From positions 434,001-498,000 of the forward strand of contig NZ_CP030085.1 in assembly GCF_003261235.1 (NCBI RefSeq): DNA of 64,000 nt, in the 5' to 3' direction. Positions 59,346 to 64,000 of this stretch are shown piece by piece; the first letter of the stretch is position 1, and the number at the start of each line of letters is the position of its first letter. The notes under the pieces were generated by a model. It made no database searches. It was not told the DNA's origin and saw only the letters and a list, made by a program, of their open reading frames with translations. The stretch comes from Polynucleobacter paneuropaeus (GTDB taxonomy: Bacteria; Pseudomonadota; Gammaproteobacteria; Burkholderiales; Burkholderiaceae). The position numbers and the translations under genes were made by a program.

Positions 59346-61850
59346 ATGGCTGAATCCCGTTCACGTTCTGTTACGCTGAATCCCGGCATGACGGGTTCTG
59401 GGGACTCAGTCTTGCAGGCTTTAAAAGTCCCGCCTCACTCCGTAGAAGCCGAGCAGTCACTGCTCGGCGGTCTACTTCTCGATAACACCGCCTGGGACCG
59501 TTTGGGCGGCGTGTTAACTGATAAAGATTTCTATCGTCCTGAGCATGCCTTGGTATTTAAGGTACTGGCACGACTAATTGGTGAGAATCAACCCGCTGAC
59601 GTAATTACTGTGCACGACGCCGTTAAGGCAGAGCAGGGCGGCGATCTCGTTAGTATTGATTATTTAAATTCTTTAGCGCAGAACACACCCAGCTCAGCAA
59701 ATATCAAAGGCTACGCTGATATCGTGCGTGATCGCAGTATTCTGCGGCGCTTAATTGAAGTCTCAGACAGTATTGTGAACTCGGCTTTTGTGCCTGAAGG
59801 TCGCACTGTCAGAACTTTGCTTGATGAGGCAGAGTCTCGCATTTTGCAGATCGGTGAAGAGGGCAATCGCAAAAACGACTGGCTCGAAATCGAACCTTTG
59901 CTCAAATCTGTTGTTGCACGAATCGATGAGCTTTATAACCGTCAAGGTGGAAGCGATATCACTGGTATTGCTACAGGCTTCATCGATCTAGACAAACAAA
60001 CGAGTGGCTTACAAAAAGGTGATTTGGTTATTGTGGCCGGTAGACCCTCTATGGGCAAGGCGCAACCTTTAGACGCAAAGATCAAAACGGTTGATGGTTG
60101 GAAGTTGATGGGTGATTTACGTTTTGGCGATCGCCTCGCTTCGGTGGATGGTCAGCATTCAATGGTGACTGGCATTTACCCACAAGGCCTTAAGCAGATA
60201 TACAAAGTCACTTTTTCAGATGGTCGTCAAGCAGAGTGTTGCGATGAGCACCTATGGCGTGTGATGTATCGCGATTGGTCTGAGCCGCGCGTTATCAATA
60301 CAGCTCGTTTAATGGAAATGCTGCAGTGTGTTCGATATAAGAACAGACTATGGATTGACCCTGTATCAGGTGATTTTGGTCATTCGAATGCATTGCCAAT
60401 TCATCCCTGGGTATTGGGTGCATTGCTTGGCGATGGAACTTTGGCTTTATCTCATACCAGCATTTCATTCTCTACCAAATCTCCAGAGTTGGTAGAGCGT
60501 ATGAATTTACTTGCGAACTATGAGATGGAGTTGGTGCATGCTAATGCATACGACTGGAGAATAGTCTCTAAAGCGAGAGTCGCAGCCAATGGTGCACGTC
60601 AAACAGTTCCAACAAATTATTTTAGGTCTGCATTGCAGGATATAGGTGTTCTTGGGTGCAGAAGTTTTGATAAATATATTCCAGCAACTTATCTTGAGGC
60701 CAATAAGAATTCTCGTCTCGCTTTATTTCAGGGGCTAATGGACACTGATGGCTGGATTGAGAAGTGGGGCTCCATTCGCTTTTGTACAGCAAGCAAGCAA
60801 TTGTCTGAAGATGTTGCATCTTTAGCCAGATCATTGGGTGGCTTTTGCTCAATAGCGCATAAGCAGACAAGCTATACCTACAAGGGTGAAAAGAAGCAAG
60901 GTCGCCTCAGTTATGTTCTAAATATGAGTTTTGGCCCTGGTTTTCAAGCGTTTACTCTGCCTGAAAAGACTGAAAGGTTACGAGCAAGTTGGGATCGTCA
61001 ACGCAGGCTTTCATTCAAAAGTATTGAACCCTCCAGGATGTCTGAGGCGCAATGTATTTCAGTGAGTCATCCTCAGAGAACATATATAACGGACGATTAC
61101 GTTGTTACCCATAACACCGCATTTGCACTGAATATTGCCGAGAACGTAGCCCTTTCTGAAGGTTTGCCAGTAGTTCTCTTCTCGATGGAGATGTCGGGTG
61201 AGCAATTGGCCTCTCGTTTACTAGGTTCGGTAGGCAAGGTAGATCAGAGTCGAATGCGTACTGGCAAGTTGCAAGATGATGAGTGGCCTCGCGTGACTGA
61301 TGCCATTGCCCGCCTCAGTAATACCCAAATTCTGATTGATGAAACCGGCTCTTTATCGAGTCTCGAGCTCCGTGCTCGCGCTAGACGCATTGCCCGAAAC
61401 TTTGGCGGCACACTCGGCTTGGTCGTGATCGACTATTTGCAGCTCATGAGTGGTAGTGGTGGCTCTAGTTCTGAAAACCGTGCCACGGAAATCTCTGAGA
61501 TCTCCCGTTCCTTAAAGTCGCTTGCAAAAGAACTGCAATGCCCTGTAGTTGCCCTGTCTCAGTTAAACCGGGGTCTTGAGCAACGTCCTAATAAACGCCC
61601 CATCATGTCTGACTTGCGGGAGTCAGGCGCGATTGAGCAAGATGCTGACTTAATCATGTTTATTTATCGTGACGAGGTCTATCACCCAGATACCACGACA
61701 GATAAAGGTATGGCAGAGATCATTATTGGTAAACAGCGTAATGGTCCGATCGGGACAATCCGCCTGAGCTGGCAAGGTCCATATACCAAGTTCGATAACT
61801 TGGCACTAGGATCTATTGGCTACTCCTCTGGTGGCTACGAGCCGTTTTAA
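59346..61850 (+). CDS. dnaB: Replicative DNA helicase DnaB with an embedded intein
   Basis: Ring helicase of the replication fork. The 834-residue precursor is far longer than DnaB's usual 450-480. Residues 1-238 and 591-834 join into a 482-residue DnaB: N-terminal domain SVEAEQSLLGGLLLDN, Walker A GRPSMGK/T interrupted between K238 and T591, Walker B LVVIDYLQLMSG, and C-terminal ALSQLNRGLEQRPNKRPIMS and GKQRNGPIGTI. The inserted segment is a self-splicing intein (next entry). Until splicing the P-loop is broken, so the precursor should have no ATPase activity. Confidence 0.96.
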   Translation: MAESRSRSVTLNPGMTGSGDSVLQALKVPPHSVEAEQSLLGGLLLDNTAWDRLGGVLTDKDFYRPEHALVFKVLARLIGENQPADVITVHDAVKAEQGGDLVSIDYLNSLAQNTPSSANIKGYADIVRDRSILRRLIEVSDSIVNSAFVPEGRTVRTLLDEAESRILQIGEEGNRKNDWLEIEPLLKSVVARIDELYNRQGGSDITGIATGFIDLDKQTSGLQKGDLVIVAGRPSMGKAQPLDAKIKTVDGWKLMGDLRFGDRLASVDGQHSMVTGIYPQGLKQIYKVTFSDGRQAECCDEHLWRVMYRDWSEPRVINTARLMEMLQCVRYKNRLWIDPVSGDFGHSNALPIHPWVLGALLGDGTLALSHTSISFSTKSPELVERMNLLANYEMELVHANAYDWRIVSKARVAANGARQTVPTNYFRSALQDIGVLGCRSFDKYIPATYLEANKNSRLALFQGLMDTDGWIEKWGSIRFCTASKQLSEDVASLARSLGGFCSIAHKQTSYTYKGEKKQGRLSYVLNMSFGPGFQAFTLPEKTERLRASWDRQRRLSFKSIEPSRMSEAQCISVSHPQRTYITDDYVVTHNTAFALNIAENVALSEGLPVVLFSMEMSGEQLASRLLGSVGKVDQSRMRTGKLQDDEWPRVTDAIARLSNTQILIDETGSLSSLELRARARRIARNFGGTLGLVVIDYLQLMSGSGGSSSENRATEISEISRSLKSLAKELQCPVVALSQLNRGLEQRPNKRPIMSDLRESGAIEQDADLIMFIYRDEVYHPDTTTDKGMAEIIIGKQRNGPIGTIRLSWQGPYTKFDNLALGSIGYSSGGYEPF
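60060..61115 (+). mobile_element. Class 3 intein with LAGLIDADG homing endonuclease, in DnaB
   Basis: 352-residue intein, DnaB precursor residues 239-590. It starts AQPLDAKI, so residue 1 is Ala and not Cys or Ser. Splicing motifs: block A (VDGWKLMGDLRFGD), block B ECCDEHLWRV with His at intein position 64 and Trp at 66, block F QCISV with Cys at 332, block G VVTHN with Thr at 350, His 351 and Asn 352. Trp, Cys and Thr at these positions form the WCT triplet of class 3 inteins, in which the block F Cys is the first nucleophile. The +1 extein residue is Thr. Two LAGLIDADG motifs, LGALLGDGTL (about 119-128) and FQGLMDTDGWI (about 224-234), both keep their acidic residues, so the endonuclease looks intact. 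Confidence 0.93.
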
Positions 61851-62404
61851 TTCGCGCGCTGGCTTGAGAAGCTAAACCTTCTCGCTTCCGTAAAGCGTGC
61901 TGCCCAGTAAGGGCTTTCAATTTGCTCTAAACGAACTGTGCCACCTGCACTAGGGGCATGGACAAAACGTCCTTGACCCACATAAATGCCTGCGTGTGAA
62001 TACTTTTCACCGGTGGTATTAAAGAACAACAAATCACCTGGTGCGGGCGCTTGATTATCAACACTGCGACCCTTATTACTCATCTCTTGGATGGTCCGCG
62101 GTAATTTGATGCTTGCAGCCTTGAGATAGACGTAGTTGATTAAGCCACTGCAATCAAAGCCACCATTCGGATTATTGCCACCCCAGCGATAAGGAACGCC
62201 CACTAAACCGACTGCTGCAATCGAAATGTCTTCAGTACCCACACTCGTATCATTTTTGAATTGAGCGAGCTTAGGATTGGAGTGCTTACCTGTTGAGCTG
62301 GAGAAGGTGCTACAACCCGATAGTGCTAGCAAAGCACAAATAAAAATGCCGCACCCCAGGAGAGTGCGGCATGATGATTGCGATTTAGAGTGCGTCTGCA
62401 GCAT
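61847..62404 (-). CDS. NlpC/P60-family (C40) lipoprotein peptidase
   Basis: Likely cleaves peptidoglycan stem peptides in the periplasm. The 185-residue protein has a lipoprotein signal (ICALLALSGC), the catalytic Cys in NGGFDCSGLINYVY, the His in YSHAGIYVGQGRFVHAPS and a downstream His. The ATG at 62404 overlaps the phoH stop by 20 bp; the TTG three codons earlier is the alternative. An intrinsic-terminator-like hairpin lies in the coding region for its signal peptide. Its stop overlaps dnaB by 4 bp. Confidence 0.88.
   Translation of the reverse strand: MLQTHSKSQSSCRTLLGCGIFICALLALSGCSTFSSSTGKHSNPKLAQFKNDTSVGTEDISIAAVGLVGVPYRWGGNNPNGGFDCSGLINYVYLKAASIKLPRTIQEMSNKGRSVDNQAPAPGDLLFFNTTGEKYSHAGIYVGQGRFVHAPSAGGTVRLEQIESPYWAARFTEARRFSFSSQRAN
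62341..62372 (-). terminator. Terminator-like hairpin after phoH, inside the nlpC coding region
   Basis: On the reverse strand ATGCCGCAC / GTGCGGCAT (9 bp, perfect; arms 62364-62372 and 62346-62354) with a 9-nt loop, followed by TTTTATTTG. It starts 13 bp after the phoH stop and lies in codons 12-19 of the NlpC lipoprotein, so translation of nlpC would be expected to disrupt it. Confidence 0.65.
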
Positions 62405-64000
62405 GATCCGCAAGACGGGAACGCTCGCCCCGAGCTAAGGTAATGTGGCCGCCATGACGCCAACCCTTAAAGCGATCGACAACATAGGTCAGACCCGAAG
62501 ACCCCTCAGTCAAGTAAGGCGTATCAATCTGAGCAATATTACCCAAGCACACAATCTTTGTGCCAGGACCTGCACGGGTAACTAAAGTTTTCATTTGCTT
62601 TGGTGTTAAGTTTTGCGCCTCGTCAATGATCACAAACTTGCTAACAAAGGTTCTGCCGCGCATAAAGTTCATGCTCTTTACTTTGATGCGTGAACGAATC
62701 AGTTCTTGGGTGGCAGCACGGCCCCATTCACCAGCGTTATCGTCGTTGCGATGAAGCACTTCGAGGTTATCGTCAAATGCTCCCATCCAAGGCTGCATTT
62801 TTTCTTCTTCGGTGCCTGGTAAGAAGCCAATATCTTCCCCAACAGGAACTGTGGCACGTGTGATGATGATTTCGTTATAGCGTTTGCTATCGAGTACTTG
62901 TTCGAGACCAGCGGCCAAGGCTAATAAGGTTTTGCCTGTACCGGCTTGGCCCAAGAGTGTTACAAAATCAATCTCAGGATTCATGAGCAGGTTCATTGCA
63001 AAGTTCTGCTCACGATTACGTGCTGTGACACTCCACACATTATTCTTTTGATGAGAAAAATCTCTCAAGGTTTGGAGTAGGGCAGTCTTACCATTGATCT
63101 CGCGTACTTGAGCGTAGAAAGGCGTGGAGCCGTCAGGATTCTCTTGGTATACAAATTGATTGACCAGCATGCTTGGCACAGCTGGGCCAGTCACACGATA
63201 GAACATGGTGCCTGACTTAGAGTCAGCCCAGCTTTCCATCGATTTACCATGCTTAGGCCAGAAATCGGCTGCCAGCGTCATGACACCCGAGTACATTAGG
63301 TCGCGATCTTCTAAGACTTGATCATTGAAATAATCTTCTGCAGGCAATCCCAAGGCGCGCGCCTTGATACGCATATTGATATCTTTAGAAACCAGCACTA
63401 CCTCTTGGCCTTGGCGAGTTTTTTGTAATTCACTCACTACCGCCAAGATCATGTTGTCGCCTTTACCTTCAGGCAAACCTTCAGGCAAAGCTTGGGTCGA
63501 TAACTTGGTTTGGAAGTAGAGGCGACCAGAAACATCTTGGTTGCCTAGCTTGTTCAGTGGAATGCCTTCATCTAGCGAACCATTGGTGCCGGCAATCAGT
63601 TGGTCGAGCGAGCGGCTAACGGTTCGGGCATTACGCGCTACTTCGGTCATACCCTTCTTATGGTTATCTAACTCTTCCAGAGTGGTCATTGGCAAGAATA
63701 GATCGTGCTCATCAAAGCGGAAGAGCGAGCTAGGATCGTGCATCAACACATTGGTATCGAGCACAAACAAGCTGGGTGGGCCGGTACGGATGATTCGCTT
63801 TGGCTTTTCTGGAGCTGGAGCTTTAGCCTCGGTGCGCTGAATTTGCGCTGGGCGATGATCGCTTTTAATCTTCTCTAAGGCTTCTTCTGCAGCAGATAAA
63901 TCGACCTCATCATCACTAGCCCAATCAGGCGCATGATTTTCCATCACAACAGGTTTTGCTGGAGCAGGACGTTTCTTTAAATCAGGTGTGTCTTTGGTGC
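62385..64000 (-). CDS. PhoH-family ATPase with N-terminal PIN domain (5' end outside window)
   Basis: PhoH2-like protein: PIN RNase domain with the acidic residue in FVLDTNVLMHDP and LEELDNHKKGM, then a PhoH ATPase domain with Walker A GQAGTGKTLLALA and Walker B VIIDEAQNLTPKQMK. Such proteins are thought to be RNA helicase-nucleases. A start could be placed at GTG 63947, but the frame stays open to the window edge (TKDTPDLKKRPAPAKPVV), in the same low-complexity style, so the true start probably lies beyond 64000. Confidence 0.92.
   Translation of the reverse strand, partial: TKDTPDLKKRPAPAKPVVMENHAPDWASDDEVDLSAAEEALEKIKSDHRPAQIQRTEAKAPAPEKPKRIIRTGPPSLFVLDTNVLMHDPSSLFRFDEHDLFLPMTTLEELDNHKKGMTEVARNARTVSRSLDQLIAGTNGSLDEGIPLNKLGNQDVSGRLYFQTKLSTQALPEGLPEGKGDNMILAVVSELQKTRQGQEVVLVSKDINMRIKARALGLPAEDYFNDQVLEDRDLMYSGVMTLAADFWPKHGKSMESWADSKSGTMFYRVTGPAVPSMLVNQFVYQENPDGSTPFYAQVREINGKTALLQTLRDFSHQKNNVWSVTARNREQNFAMNLLMNPEIDFVTLLGQAGTGKTLLALAAGLEQVLDSKRYNEIIITRATVPVGEDIGFLPGTEEEKMQPWMGAFDDNLEVLHRNDDNAGEWGRAATQELIRSRIKVKSMNFMRGRTFVSKFVIIDEAQNLTPKQMKTLVTRAGPGTKIVCLGNIAQIDTPYLTEGSSGLTYVVDRFKGWRHGGHITLARGERSRLADHAADAL

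Noticed and set aside
59346..61850. Alternative that the long dnaB results from a gene fusion, frameshift or tandem duplication
   Set aside because: The insertion interrupts the Walker A motif cleanly, has HINT blocks A, B, F and G and LAGLIDADG motifs in order, and the flanks join into one normal DnaB.
62385..63947. phoH-family gene starting at GTG 63947
   Set aside because: The frame stays open with similar composition to the edge of the window, so a start beyond 64000 is more likely.
1..64000. CRISPR arrays, insertion sequences, prophage, integrons
   Set aside because: Reading through the window I saw no regularly spaced repeats, transposase or integrase genes, or phage structural genes.

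Overview
The window is a gene-dense, mostly housekeeping stretch of a betaproteobacterial chromosome. Gene order, protein sequences, moderate G+C and very short intergenic gaps all point to Burkholderiaceae, most likely Polynucleobacter or a close relative; this is inferred from remembered synteny, with no database search. I see no transposase, prophage, CRISPR array or rRNA. The clearest mobile sequence is an intein inside dnaB.

Layout. 1-6.1 kb: envelope genes (lapB, ugd, hldE kinase, hldD), a secreted alpha/beta hydrolase and a ComEA-like protein. 6.1-12 kb: cysM convergent with mltB, a histone-deacetylase-family amidohydrolase, etfBA, and a reverse-strand pair (META/HslJ lipoprotein plus small membrane protein). 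12.2-16.1 kb: rpsP-rimM-trmD-rplS, then a CoA-type Nudix hydrolase and a CobD/CbiB-like membrane protein. 16.1-25.1 kb: rsgA, an M48 protease, orn, mog, pmbA, folA-thyA, a flavoprotein reductase, a 7Fe ferredoxin and a 2-hydroxyacid dehydrogenase. 25.1-30.8 kb: molybdenum-cofactor genes moeA-mobA-moaA, then rne with a long structured leader reaching to about 31.2 kb. 31.3-35.3 kb: rluC, a HAD phosphatase, an S49 peptidase, a tetrapyrrole-methylase-fold methyltransferase and maf.

35.4-50.7 kb is a long forward array: yceD-rpmF-plsX-fabH-fabD-fabG-acpP-fabF, then a Do-type protease, lepA-lepB-rnc-era-recO-pdxJ-acpS-nagZ. It joins fatty-acid initiation and elongation, lipid precursors, protein export, RNA processing and vitamin B6 synthesis. 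A strong bidirectional terminator separates it from efp, which is followed by earP, whose product glycosylates EF-P on Arg32. earP and uvrC are head-to-head with overlapping start codons. Next come pgsA, tRNA-Gly(GCC), tRNA-Cys(GCA), a small lipoprotein, lexA with its SOS box, an asparaginase and rpsF-priB-rpsR-rplI-dnaB. The window ends with an NlpC/P60 lipoprotein and a PhoH-PIN ATPase that runs off the right edge.

The most striking item is a 352-residue intein in DnaB, inserted between Lys and Thr of the Walker A motif. It starts with Ala, carries the Trp/Cys/Thr triplet of class 3 inteins and contains an apparently intact LAGLIDADG endonuclease. Other points of interest: a likely leaderless SOS-controlled lexA promoter, an rne leader with a small ORF behind a perfect Shine-Dalgarno, a structured rpsF leader, a terminator inside the nlpC coding region, and a mucD-lepA locus lacking the rpoE-rseA-rseB genes that I expect there.
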